Part shown: positions 15,674-23,451 of the stretch, one piece after another
Position numbering within the stretch: the stretch's first letter is position 1
Layout of the letters: each line of letters begins with the position of its first letter
Assembly (NCBI GenBank): GCA_022825195.1
Contig: JAJDYL010000171.1
Coordinates: 1-41,828 of the forward strand
Direction: 5' to 3'
Source of the DNA: Alphaproteobacteria bacterium
Lineage (GTDB): Bacteria; Pseudomonadota; Alphaproteobacteria; Bin95
DNA: 41,828 nt
Made by a program: the position numbers and the translations under genes
Notes under the pieces: generated by a model
What the model was told of the DNA's origin: nothing
The model's database searches: none
The model's input: only the letters and a program-made list of their open reading frames with translations

Positions 15674-16093
15674 ATGATCCTCGTCTGTCCAAGCTGTATG
15701 GCACGATATCGCGTTAAGGTCGAGGCGCTGGGTGCGACGGGACGGCGGGTCAAGTGCACCAGGTGCAGCCATGTCTGGCATGCGGAACCCCCGGAACACC
15801 AGGTGGAAATCGTCCACGCCGAACTGGAGGTCATGCCCCCGTCCGACATTCCGGAGCCCCGCCGGCCGCCGCCGAGAGCCCAGCTGCCGGTGCCCGCGAG
15901 CTCGGTAAGGCGGCGTCGCAGACAATCGCTTTGGACCTGGGTCGCCTGCTTTCTGGTGCTGGCCTTGTGCCTGGTCGGATACGAGGCGCGGCAGGCCATC
16001 GCGAAGGAATGGCCCTGGCTGGCGCCGGTCTATGAAGCGCTCGGCATTGCAGTCGGGGAAGGGCAGGGAGCGCAGCCCGGCCGTCCGGAGTAG
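15674..16093 (+). CDS. MJ0042-type zinc-ribbon membrane protein
   Basis: A 139-residue protein with an N-terminal MJ0042 zinc ribbon: CPSC (residues 5-8) and CTRC (about 28-31) are the two metal-binding pairs, followed by SHVWHAEP, a classic alphaproteobacterial arrangement. A proline-rich linker (about 55-75) leads to a single transmembrane helix around residues 88-105 (WVACFLVLALCLVGYEA). Function of the family is unknown; members commonly lie near cell-division or envelope genes, and here a plsC-ydcF pair is divergent from it. ATG at 15674 lies 38 bases from a strong promoter. Confidence 0.85.
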   Translation: MILVCPSCMARYRVKVEALGATGRRVKCTRCSHVWHAEPPEHQVEIVHAELEVMPPSDIPEPRRPPPRAQLPVPASSVRRRRRQSLWTWVACFLVLALCLVGYEARQAIAKEWPWLAPVYEALGIAVGEGQGAQPGRPE

Positions 16094-16102
16094 GCCCGCG
16101 CC

Positions 16103-16759
16103 TTGAGATACGCCATCTACTACACGCCGGGGCCGGATACCGCGCTGGCGCGCTTCGGCGCTGCCTGGTTCGCCCGCAGCGCCGCGTGCCTCGCAGCCCC
16201 GCGCCGCTACGGCTTTCACGGAACCCTGAAGGCGCCGTTCCGGCTGGCGGCGGGGGTGAGCGAAACCGAACTTCTATGCGCGGCGGCCAGCTTTGCAACC
16301 GAACGCCCGGCAATCTCCGGGCCGCCCCTGCGGGTCTCCGCCCTGGCGGGCTTTCTTGCGCTCACGCCGTCGGAACCCTTCGAGGAGCTCGACCGGCTCG
16401 CTGCCGCCTGCGTGGCCGCCTTCGACCGGTTCCGGGCGCCGGCGCCGGATGCGGAGCTGGCCCGCCGGCGCCGGGCGGGCCTCAACTCCCGCCAGGAGGC
16501 GTTGCTGCGGCGCTGGGGCTACCCCTATGTCATGGACGCTTTCCGCTTCCACATGACCCTGACCGGGCGTCTGGACGAGGCTGCCATGGCCCGGGAACGC
16601 GCTCTTGCCGAGGCGAGGTTCGACGATGCGGCCGCACCGTTCGTCATCGACTCGGTTACCGTAACGATGGAGCCTGCCGAGGGAGCTTCCTTCAGGACTG
16701 TCCGCCGCTTCGGGTTCGGGGCGCCGGCCGGTCGGCGGCATTCGTCAAGCAGGGCTTGA
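16103..16759 (+). CDS. DUF1045 2H-phosphoesterase family protein
   Basis: A 218-residue DUF1045 protein, a member of the 2H phosphoesterase superfamily that includes 2'-5' RNA ligases and cyclic phosphodiesterases. Both catalytic HxT motifs are present: HGTLKAPF (H about residue 39) and HMTLTGRL (about 151). Family members often occur in phosphonate (phn) operons, where they are annotated as phosphonate metabolism proteins; none of those genes is present here. The likely start is TTG at 16103, because the protein begins with the typical RYAIYYTPG, with a GGAG twelve bases upstream; no ATG fits. It lies 9 bases after the zinc-ribbon gene and probably shares its transcript. Confidence 0.85.
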   Translation: MRYAIYYTPGPDTALARFGAAWFARSAACLAAPRRYGFHGTLKAPFRLAAGVSETELLCAAASFATERPAISGPPLRVSALAGFLALTPSEPFEELDRLAAACVAAFDRFRAPAPDAELARRRRAGLNSRQEALLRRWGYPYVMDAFRFHMTLTGRLDEAAMARERALAEARFDDAAAPFVIDSVTVTMEPAEGASFRTVRRFGFGAPAGRRHSSSRA

Positions 16760-16830
16760 GAACTGCGGAGGTCTGGCTTTCGCTTCCCTCCAAGTGATAC
16801 AACTCGTCGCACTTGTGACAGGAGGAACCA

Positions 16831-17343
16831 ATGAGGATTGCGAAGTTTTTCGGCTTGTTGGCGGGCGCTGCGCTGGTCACGGCCATGTTGCAGACGGCCG
16901 ACGCGGCCGAACAGGCCCGGGCTGCGATGGCGAATGCAGAGGGCGAGTCCGTCGGCGAGGTCGTGCTCAGCCAGACCCCGCACGGCACGCTGCTGCACGC
17001 CAGACTGACGGGCCTCCCGCCCGGCGCCCATGCGTTCCATGTCCACGCGGTCGGCAAATGCGAGCCGCCTTTCAAGTCCGCGGGCGGGCATTTCAACCCC
17101 GACGGCAAGAAGCACGGCATCCTGGCTGAAGACGGGGTACATGCCGGCGACATGCCCAACATCCATGTGCCGGAATCGGGCGCTCTCGAAGTCGAGGTGC
17201 TCAACACCTTCCTGACGCTGGATGGGAGCCTGTTCGACGACGACGGCGCGGCCATCGTGATCCATGCAGGCCCCGACGACTACAAGACCGACCCCGCCGG
17301 GGCCGCCGGCCCGCGTATCGCCTGCGGCGTGATCGCCAGGTAA
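16831..17343 (+). CDS. sodC: periplasmic Cu/Zn superoxide dismutase
   Basis: A 170-residue secreted Cu/Zn superoxide dismutase that converts superoxide to hydrogen peroxide and oxygen in the periplasm. Residues 1-25 form a Sec signal peptide (hydrophobic LLAGAALVTAML, cleavage after a DAA-type site). Metal ligands are visible: FHVHAVGKC supplies two copper histidines and a disulfide cysteine, GGHFNP the bridging histidine, the HAGDMPN segment zinc ligands, and IHAGPDDY the last copper histidine; RIACGVI carries the second cysteine. An AGGAGG ribosome site precedes ATG 16831. The next gene, a cytochrome b561 26 bases downstream, and a convergent cytochrome c' make a small redox-stress neighbourhood. 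Confidence 0.95.
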   Translation: MRIAKFFGLLAGAALVTAMLQTADAAEQARAAMANAEGESVGEVVLSQTPHGTLLHARLTGLPPGAHAFHVHAVGKCEPPFKSAGGHFNPDGKKHGILAEDGVHAGDMPNIHVPESGALEVEVLNTFLTLDGSLFDDDGAAIVIHAGPDDYKTDPAGAAGPRIACGVIAR

Positions 17344-17369
17344 CGCAGCGTCGGACGCGAGCGGGGAGC

Positions 17370-18068
17370 ATGGCCGAAGGCGAGGAAGAACGGGCGGAGC
17401 AGCGCCGGAAGATACCCGTCTGGGACCGCCCGACCCGGATTTTTCACTGGGTTCTCGTCGTGCTGGTCGTCGTCTGTTTCCTGAGCGGGCGCAACGGCCG
17501 GTTCGATATCCACATACCGGCCGGACAGGCGCTTCTCGTGCTCGTCGCCGCGCGGATCATCTGGGGCTTCGCGGGCAGCACATCCTCCCGCTTCCGCGCG
17601 TTCGTCCGGCCGGTGCGGGAAATCGCCGCCTACCTGCCGACCCTGCTTCGACGCGAACCGGACGGGCGCGCCGGGCACAACCCGCTCGGCGGGCTGTCGG
17701 TCGTCGCATTGCTGCTCGTCCTGGTTGCGCAGGCGAGCCTCGGGATCTTTGCGGTGGACGTGGACGGCCTCAACGAAGGCCCTCTCAGTTTCCTCGTCAG
17801 CTACGACGCCGCCCGCGAAGCGGCGGAACTGCACGCGATGGTCGTGGACGGCCTGCTCATACTTGTCGGCCTCCACATCGCCGCGGTGCTGTTCCACCTG
17901 CTCTACAAGCGGGAGAACCTGACCGGGACGATGCTCACCGGGCGCGCGCGGCTGGCGGAAGGGCAGACCCCGCCCCGCCTCGCCCCGGACCGCCGCGCGC
18001 TCCTGGTGCTCATACTGGCGGCGGCGGCGGTCCTCGGCGCCATCGAGATCGCCGCGCGCGTCTTCTAA
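17370..18068 (+). CDS. cytochrome b561/Ni-Fe hydrogenase b-type cytochrome family protein
   Basis: A 232-residue integral membrane di-heme cytochrome b of the Cytb_561/Ni-Fe hydrogenase b-subunit family. The N-terminal signature WDRPTRIFHWVLVVL carries a heme histidine at the start of helix 1; further helices are centred near residues 55, 110 and 165, with haem-ligand candidates in AELHAMVVDG and VGLHIAAVLFH, and a final helix near the C-terminus (LLVLILAAAAVLGAIEI). Such proteins pass electrons between the quinone pool and periplasmic carriers. The convergent gene six bases beyond its stop is a cytochrome c', a common companion. It starts 26 bases after sodC and is probably co-transcribed with it. 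Confidence 0.9.
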   Translation: MAEGEEERAEQRRKIPVWDRPTRIFHWVLVVLVVVCFLSGRNGRFDIHIPAGQALLVLVAARIIWGFAGSTSSRFRAFVRPVREIAAYLPTLLRREPDGRAGHNPLGGLSVVALLLVLVAQASLGIFAVDVDGLNEGPLSFLVSYDAAREAAELHAMVVDGLLILVGLHIAAVLFHLLYKRENLTGTMLTGRARLAEGQTPPRLAPDRRALLVLILAAAAVLGAIEIAARVF

Positions 18069-18074
18069 CCGGGG

Positions 18075-18557
18075 CTACCGCTTTTCGCGGAACACGCTGT
18101 GGCAGCCGCCGCAGCCATTCTTGCCGAGATCGCCGAACGCAGCGCCAGCGGCGCCCGCATCCCCGGAGGCCAGAGCGGTCTCGAGCGCCGCCGCCTTGTC
18201 TCCGAGCAGCGCCGCCGCCGCGGTGAAGTCATCCCACTTTTCCCAGATGAGATCCCGGGATTCCGACTTGGGGTCCGCGCCCATGCCGGTGCCCGGCGGA
18301 AAGGCGTCCGCAATCTTCGGCGCCGCCGCCGCGATGGCCGCGGCCGCCTGCGACGCCTCTTCGGCCGAGTTCCGGCCCTCCACGAAGCCCTTGAGCGTGC
18401 GCATCGCGCCGCCCATGCCCTTCATGAGCTTGCTTCTCTCCTCCATCACCTTGCCGTGCTGGTCGGCGACCGCGGACCGCTCCGGGCCGAATGCTGCGAA
18501 CGCCACCGCGAGGGCAAGAGCCCAACCGGCCGTCCATCTCAATGTCCTGGTCTTCAT
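18075..18557 (-). CDS. cytochrome c' (c556-type) periplasmic haem protein
   Basis: A 160-residue secreted class II c-type cytochrome. A signal peptide covers about residues 1-31 (WALALAVAFAAFG, cleavage near AVA). The mature part is the four-helix cytochrome c' fold starting with a MEERSKLMKGMGGAMRTL helix, whose methionine or nearby residue can be an axial ligand, and ending with the haem site CGGCHSVFREKR, the family's C-terminal CXXCH. Cytochromes c' bind NO/CO or carry electrons for a partner cytochrome b561. It is convergent with exactly such a gene, six bases away, with no clear terminator between them. Confidence 0.92.
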   Translation of the reverse strand: MKTRTLRWTAGWALALAVAFAAFGPERSAVADQHGKVMEERSKLMKGMGGAMRTLKGFVEGRNSAEEASQAAAAIAAAAPKIADAFPPGTGMGADPKSESRDLIWEKWDDFTAAAALLGDKAAALETALASGDAGAAGAAFGDLGKNGCGGCHSVFREKR

Positions 18558-18631
18558 CGCTCCTCCCGATATCGTCGTTTCGCCGATTATCCGGACCCTT
18601 CAGCCTAAACCAATGCCCGGCGGCATGCGAC

Positions 18632-19501
18632 CTACGGCAACCGGGCCAGCCGGATGTCGAACTCCGCGGTGCAGAAGGGGGACTCCACGCCGAGCTCGCG
18701 CGCCCGCGCGGCGTCATCGTGCTCGCGGAACTCGACCAGCAGGGACTCCTTGACCCCGAAAACGGCGTCCGAATCGATATAGGGATCGTCGTGGGCGAAG
18801 ATATGCGTCACGAGCCGCCGGTAGCCGGGTCTGGTCACGATGAAGTGGATATGCGCCGGTCGCCATGCGTGGCGGCCCATGCGATCGAGGATGTCTCCCA
18901 CCGGGCCGTCGGTGGGCACCGGATAGGACACCGGCCTGACCGTGCGAAAGGCGTAGCGCCCGTCGGGGTCCGTGACGAAGCGTCCGCGAAGGTTCATCGC
19001 AGGCTGCGCGTCCGGCTGCTGGACGTCGTAGCAGCCGTCGGCGTTCGTCTGCCAGACGTCCAGGTTCGCGCCGGCGAGAGGCTTGCCGTCAATATCCGTG
19101 ACGCGGCCCGAGACGTGGCAGGGCACCCCCTTGCCGTCCCGGCAGATGTTGCCGCCGGGTTCGAGCTGCGGCGCGCCCTCCACATGGAAGGGGCCGAGCA
19201 CCGTTGCCTCCGTGCATCCGTCCCCGGCGGGGTTGTTGAGGGTCTCCACCAGCATGGAAACGCCCAGGACATCGGAGGCCAGCACCCACTCCTGGCGCCG
19301 GTCGTCGCACATCTGCCCGGTGGCGGTCAGGAATTCGATGGCCCTGGCCCACTCCTCGACGGTGGGCTCGACCTCCTTCACGAAGGCGTGCAGGTGCCGG
19401 ATGGCGGCCTCCATGACCTCCCGGAAGCGGGGATCCCCGCACGAGGCCAGCCGTTCGACGACGATGTCCGCAGAGTCCGCTTCGGTGAACAGTCGATTCA
19501 T
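18632..19501 (-). CDS. intradiol ring-cleavage dioxygenase (hydroxyquinol/catechol 1,2-dioxygenase-like)
   Basis: A 289-residue non-haem Fe(III) intradiol dioxygenase, opening catechol-type rings between the hydroxyl-bearing carbons. The N-terminal dioxygenase helical domain (residues ~1-105) precedes the beta-sandwich catalytic domain. Iron ligands are recognisable: Tyr in GCYDVQQP, Tyr in VSYPVPTDGP, and two His in RPAHIHFIV. GPFHVEGAP and the overall sequence favour hydroxyquinol 1,2-dioxygenase over catechol 1,2-dioxygenase, yielding maleylacetate, but substrate cannot be fixed from sequence. It starts 33 bases after an acyl-CoA dehydrogenase stop and the two form a minus-strand unit; no maleylacetate reductase is in view. 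Confidence 0.9.
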   Translation of the reverse strand: MNRLFTEADSADIVVERLASCGDPRFREVMEAAIRHLHAFVKEVEPTVEEWARAIEFLTATGQMCDDRRQEWVLASDVLGVSMLVETLNNPAGDGCTEATVLGPFHVEGAPQLEPGGNICRDGKGVPCHVSGRVTDIDGKPLAGANLDVWQTNADGCYDVQQPDAQPAMNLRGRFVTDPDGRYAFRTVRPVSYPVPTDGPVGDILDRMGRHAWRPAHIHFIVTRPGYRRLVTHIFAHDDPYIDSDAVFGVKESLLVEFREHDDAARARELGVESPFCTAEFDIRLARLP

Positions 19502-19534
19502 GCCCGGCTCCCGGTCGCGCCGCCCAGGCCCCGG

Positions 19535-20725
19535 CTAGGCCTTGAGGTACCCGCCGCGGGTCTGGGGCAGTTTCTTGCCGAGGATGGCGCTCGCGACGAC
19601 ATTGCGCAGCACCTCGGCCGTGCCGCCGCCGATGGTGAACATGCGCACGTCGCGCGCCATGCGCTCCAGCGGGCGGTTGCGCGAATAGCCCCGCGCGCCG
19701 AAGAACTGCAGGGCGTCGTTCACCACCTGGATGGCGCTTTCCGAGGTCATGACCTTCGCCTGGGCGGCCAGCAGCATGTCGGGGAAGCCGCCTTCGCCGC
19801 TCCGCGCCGCGCCATAGACCAGCGCCCTGCTCGCGGCGAGCCTGATCGACATGTCGGCGAGCTTCCATTGCAGGCCCTGGAACTCGTTGATCGGCCGCCC
19901 GAACTGCTCGCGCTCCTCCGACCAGTCGAGCGCCAGCCGGTAGGCGCCTTCGGCGATGCCGAGCGCCACCGTCGCCGCGCCGACACGCTGGCTGTTATAG
20001 GCGGTCATCAGGTCGGCGAAGCCCTTTTTGAGGCCGCGCGGCGGCATGAGCATCATGGCCGGCGGGAGCTCCATCTCCTCGAAGGCGATCTCCGCCTCCG
20101 GAATGCCGCGCAGGCCCATGGTCGGTTCGCGCCTGACGATGCGCAGCCCCTCGGTTTCGTCGCGGATGGCGAGGAAACCGCCGATGCCCTGCTCCGTGCC
20201 GTCCTCGTCGAAGACGCGCGCGAAGATCAGGTGCAGCCGCGAGACGCCGCCGCCGGTGATCCAGTGCTTGCCGCCGTTCAGCACATAGCGGTTGCCGCGC
20301 CGGTCGGCCCTCGTCGTCATCTCTCCGGCCGACGATCCCGCTTCCGGCTCCGTGATGCAGATCGCCGGCTTGTCTCCGGCCAGCACCATGTCGGCGGCCA
20401 TGCGTTTCTGTTCTTCCGTGCCGTAGGCCATGACCGCGCTGATCGCGCCCATATTGGTCTCCACGACGATCCGCCCGGTGACGGAGCAGGCCTTCGACAT
20501 CTCCTCTATGACCAGCACGGCGTCGAGCCAGGACCGTCCCCGGCCTCCATAGGCCTCGGGAATCGTCATGCCGGCGAAACCCGCCTCGACCAGCCGGTCC
20601 ACATGGTCCCAGGGATAGGACTCGGTCCGGTCCACCTCGGCGGCGCGCGCCTGCACCGGCCCTTCCGCCAGTTCCCGCGCCGCCGATTGCAGGGCGCGCT
20701 GCCCGTCTGTCAGTTCGAATGTCAT
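19535..20725 (-). CDS. acyl-CoA dehydrogenase family flavoprotein
   Basis: A 396-residue FAD-dependent acyl-CoA dehydrogenase introducing an alpha-beta double bond into an acyl-CoA and passing electrons to ETF. The N-terminal helical domain (about 1-115), the beta domain with ICITEPEAGSSAGE and the C-terminal helical domain are complete. Family signatures include GRPINEFQGLQWKLADM and QFFGARGYSRNRPLERMARDVR. The segment that carries the catalytic Glu in medium-chain enzymes (YEGT) reads TIGGGTAEVLRN, so the base must be elsewhere, as in isovaleryl- and long-chain-type enzymes. It precedes the ring-cleavage dioxygenase by 33 bases and is divergent from a CoA-transferase cluster. Confidence 0.93.
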   Translation of the reverse strand: MTFELTDGQRALQSAARELAEGPVQARAAEVDRTESYPWDHVDRLVEAGFAGMTIPEAYGGRGRSWLDAVLVIEEMSKACSVTGRIVVETNMGAISAVMAYGTEEQKRMAADMVLAGDKPAICITEPEAGSSAGEMTTRADRRGNRYVLNGGKHWITGGGVSRLHLIFARVFDEDGTEQGIGGFLAIRDETEGLRIVRREPTMGLRGIPEAEIAFEEMELPPAMMLMPPRGLKKGFADLMTAYNSQRVGAATVALGIAEGAYRLALDWSEEREQFGRPINEFQGLQWKLADMSIRLAASRALVYGAARSGEGGFPDMLLAAQAKVMTSESAIQVVNDALQFFGARGYSRNRPLERMARDVRMFTIGGGTAEVLRNVVASAILGKKLPQTRGGYLKA

Positions 20726-20767
20726 GGGCTTGCGTCCCCGCCGCAGGTCCGGCCAGACTAGCCCATC

Positions 20768-21025
20768 ATGGAGCAGGGGTCAGCAGAACTGCCGCCGGAG
20801 ACCTGGCATCCGGTGCGCATCCTTCCGAAACGCAGCCTGTGGCGCCCCCGGAGCGCGCCGTCCGTGCCCCGGGACCACCGCCCGATGGTTGCGTGGTGCG
20901 AAAAGGAAGCCAGGCATCCCTGGAAAGCCGTGCTGGAACCGGACCTCACGCTGGTCTTCTGGTTCGAGCAGAATGACGACGCGCAGCGTTTTGCGGTTCG
21001 CTTCTTCCAGTTCAATTACAGTTGA
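20768..21025 (+). CDS. small unknown protein coupled to the CoA-transferase gene
   Basis: An 85-residue protein with no recognised family. The composition is more protein-like than the surrounding shadows: a Trp-rich middle (SLWRP, MVAWCEKEARHPWKAV) and a hydrophobic, aromatic C-terminus (LTLVFWFEQNDDAQRFAVRF). Its TGA at 21023-21025 is three bases from the next ATG, and it fills the otherwise empty spacer ahead of the plus-strand operon. The first ATG (20768) is adopted although no strong ribosome site precedes it, so the true start may be internal. Real existence is likely but not certain. Confidence 0.5.
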   Translation: MEQGSAELPPETWHPVRILPKRSLWRPRSAPSVPRDHRPMVAWCEKEARHPWKAVLEPDLTLVFWFEQNDDAQRFAVRFFQFNYS

Positions 21026-21028
21026 CGG

Positions 21029-22261
21029 ATGCAGGTCTGTCCCCTTGAGCGGCTCGATTTCGCTCGGGTCATTCGTCCCGGCGCGCTCGCTGCCTGGTCG
21101 GAGGGCTCCGGCGAGCCGACGGCGCTGACATCGCGCCTTGTCGCCCAGCAGGACCGGCTGGAAGCCGGCCTCGTCGTCGGCGTCACCCTGTCCGACACCC
21201 TCCGGGGCATCGACCCCGCCCGGCTGTCCGTTTCCAGCTACTGCACGCTGTTCCGTTATTTCGACCTGTTCGAGCGCGGGGTCGTCGATATCCGTCCTTC
21301 GCACTATTCCCGGATGGCGGATCTGCGCCCCGATGTCCTGCTCATCCAGGTGACGCCTCCGGACGGTTCGGGCCGGCGCAGCCTGGGCACCGTCGTCGGC
21401 CATAACCCCGCCTACATGTCCAGGGGGGCGAAGGTGGTGGCGCAGGAAAACCCGCACCTGCCCTGGACCGGCGGCGACGCGGTTATCGACGGGGACTGCA
21501 TCGACCTCCTGGTGCCGGCCACAACGCCCCTGGAACAGTTGCCGCCGCGCCGTCCGGGTCCGGTCGAGCACGCGATCGGCGAAAACGTCGCGCGGCTGGT
21601 CCCGGACCGGGCGACGCTGGAATTCGGAATCGGCTCGATTCCCGCGGCAGTGCAGCAGGCGCTGGCGGGCAAGAGGGACCTTGCGATTCACACCGGCCTG
21701 CTGGATGAGGCCGGAATGGATTTCATCGAGAGCGGCGCGGTCACGAACCGCTACCGGGAAACCTATCCCGGCCTCGTGTCCGTCGGCTTCCTGTTCGGCA
21801 CATCCCGGCTCTACCGCTATGTCGACCGCAATCCCGTCTTCGGGATGCGGGGCTCCGACCATATCCACGGCGCGCGCGTGCTCGCCGGCCTGGACCGGTT
21901 CTTCGCCATCAACTCCGCGATAGAGGTCGATCTGACCGGGCAGGTGAATGCGGAGGCCCTGAACGGGCGCTATGTCGGCGCCATAGGCGGGCAGGGGGAT
22001 TTTCAGCGCGCGGCCCTGCACAGCCCCGGCGGCAGGGGCATTGTCGCCCTGCCGTCCACCGCCGGGCGCCACTCGCGTATCGTCGCCCGCCTGTCGGGGC
22101 CGGTGACGACGGCGCGGGCGGACGCCGATGCGGTGGTCACCGAGCATGGCATTGCCGAGCTGGCCGGCCGAACCCTGCAGGAGCGCGCCCGCGCGATGGT
22201 TGCGGTCGCCCACCCGGCGCACCGGCGGCAATTGGAAGCCGGCCTCGACGCGCTTGCCTGA
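21029..22261 (+). CDS. acetyl-CoA hydrolase/4-hydroxybutyrate CoA-transferase family protein
   Basis: A 410-residue class I CoA-transferase of the Cat1/AcnA-like acetyl-CoA hydrolase/transferase family, moving CoA between organic acids through a glutamyl-CoA intermediate. The first half holds SVSSYCTLFRYFDLFERG-type features and LIQVTPPDGSGRRSLG; the second half contains LEFGIGSIPAAV, GMRGSDHIHGARVLAG and FFAINSAIEVDLTGQVNAE, whose Glu is the expected catalytic residue, then the GAIGGQGDF glycine motif and VVTEHGIAELAG. Typical family length is 420-500, so it is at the short end but complete. It is followed 47 bases later by a MaoC hydratase, which suggests action on a branched or hydroxylated acid CoA ester. 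Confidence 0.9.
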   Translation: MQVCPLERLDFARVIRPGALAAWSEGSGEPTALTSRLVAQQDRLEAGLVVGVTLSDTLRGIDPARLSVSSYCTLFRYFDLFERGVVDIRPSHYSRMADLRPDVLLIQVTPPDGSGRRSLGTVVGHNPAYMSRGAKVVAQENPHLPWTGGDAVIDGDCIDLLVPATTPLEQLPPRRPGPVEHAIGENVARLVPDRATLEFGIGSIPAAVQQALAGKRDLAIHTGLLDEAGMDFIESGAVTNRYRETYPGLVSVGFLFGTSRLYRYVDRNPVFGMRGSDHIHGARVLAGLDRFFAINSAIEVDLTGQVNAEALNGRYVGAIGGQGDFQRAALHSPGGRGIVALPSTAGRHSRIVARLSGPVTTARADADAVVTEHGIAELAGRTLQERARAMVAVAHPAHRRQLEAGLDALA

Positions 22262-22308
22262 CGGGTTCTATAAGACCCCGGCTTCACGAGACCCCGAGGG
22301 AGGCGCCC

Positions 22309-23430
22309 ATGGCGCACAGCCGGATTACCGAAGCGGATGTCGCCGCGCTTCGCGCCCGCATCGGCGAACCCGTGCGCCGCGTCACCCCGCCCTTCTACAC
22401 CGAGGTCAATGCGGACGCGGCGAGCCGCTTCGCCTGGGCGATCGGCGACGACAACCCGCTCTATCACGATGCCGACTATGCGGCGGGAACGCGCTGGGGG
22501 CGGCAATTGGCGCCGCCCTCCATCCTCTACAGCCTCGAAAACACGGTATCCGGCGCCGTAGAAGGGCTTCCGGGGGTCCATGCGATGTTCGCGGGCACCG
22601 ATTTCCGCTGGAAGCGCCCCGTAGAAGTGGGAATGAAATTTCGCGCCGAGTCCCGGCTGCACGACATCGTCGAGCACCGGACGCGGTTCGCGGGCCTGGC
22701 CATCCAGCAGATTTACCGCATCCGCTTCTTCGACCAGCAGGATTGCGAAGTCGCGGAAGCGGATTCATGGTGTTTTCGTACCGAGCGCGATACGGCCCGC
22801 ACGGAGGGCTCCAAATACGAGCCGCGGCTGAAGGAGCCGCACCGCTACAGCGAGGACGAGATCGCGGCCTTTCAGGAACAATATCTTTCCGAGAGCCCGC
22901 GCGGCGCGGAAACCCGCTATTTCGAGGATGTGAAGGAAGGCGACGTGCTGGGGCCGATCCTGAAAGGGCCCTACACGGTCACCGCGGCCGTCGCCTTCAT
23001 GCAGGCCTGGGGCAACTATGCGGTCCGCAACCACCGGCAGGCCTGGCAATATTACAACCGGCACCCGAAACTGGCCGCCCGCAACCGGAACAATGTGCCG
23101 GAGCCGCCCGTGCGCGTGCACTGGGACCGCGAATTCGCACAGGAGGTCGGCGTCCCGGGAGCCTACGATTTCGGGCCCGAGCGGATCGCGTGGCTCGGCC
23201 ACCTGGTAACCGACTGGATGGGCGATGACGGGTTCCTGAAACGGCTCAACGTGCAGGTCCGCGGCCACAATGTCGTGGGCGACGCCACATGGTGCCGGGG
23301 CGAGGTGGTCAAGACCGCTATGGTGGACGGAGAAGGGCGGGTCGAATGTTCGATCCGCTGCGTCAACCAGCACGAACGCACCTCCGCCCTGGGTTCGGCG
23401 ACCGTCGTCCTGCCGAGAAAATCAACCTGA
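22309..23430 (+). CDS. MaoC/FAS1-like double hot-dog (R)-specific enoyl-CoA hydratase-type protein
   Basis: A 373-residue two-hot-dog protein of the MaoC_dehydrat_N/FAS1-like dehydratase type. The N-terminal hot-dog (about 10-160) keeps the hydratase-2 style active-site segment AIGDDNPLYHD (Asp47/His53), predicting reversible hydration of an enoyl-CoA; the C-terminal hot-dog (about 190-370) has lost that motif, as usual for the non-catalytic half. GAGGGAGGC-like GAGGGAGG ribosome sequence lies right upstream of ATG 22309. Position between a CoA-transferase and a thioesterase fits a short acyl-CoA catabolic module. Closest enzymes of known function include mesaconyl-/itaconyl-CoA hydratases, but which substrate applies is inference. 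Confidence 0.85.
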   Translation: MAHSRITEADVAALRARIGEPVRRVTPPFYTEVNADAASRFAWAIGDDNPLYHDADYAAGTRWGRQLAPPSILYSLENTVSGAVEGLPGVHAMFAGTDFRWKRPVEVGMKFRAESRLHDIVEHRTRFAGLAIQQIYRIRFFDQQDCEVAEADSWCFRTERDTARTEGSKYEPRLKEPHRYSEDEIAAFQEQYLSESPRGAETRYFEDVKEGDVLGPILKGPYTVTAAVAFMQAWGNYAVRNHRQAWQYYNRHPKLAARNRNNVPEPPVRVHWDREFAQEVGVPGAYDFGPERIAWLGHLVTDWMGDDGFLKRLNVQVRGHNVVGDATWCRGEVVKTAMVDGEGRVECSIRCVNQHERTSALGSATVVLPRKST

Positions 23431-23451
23431 AAACGGATACGGAAGCGAGAC

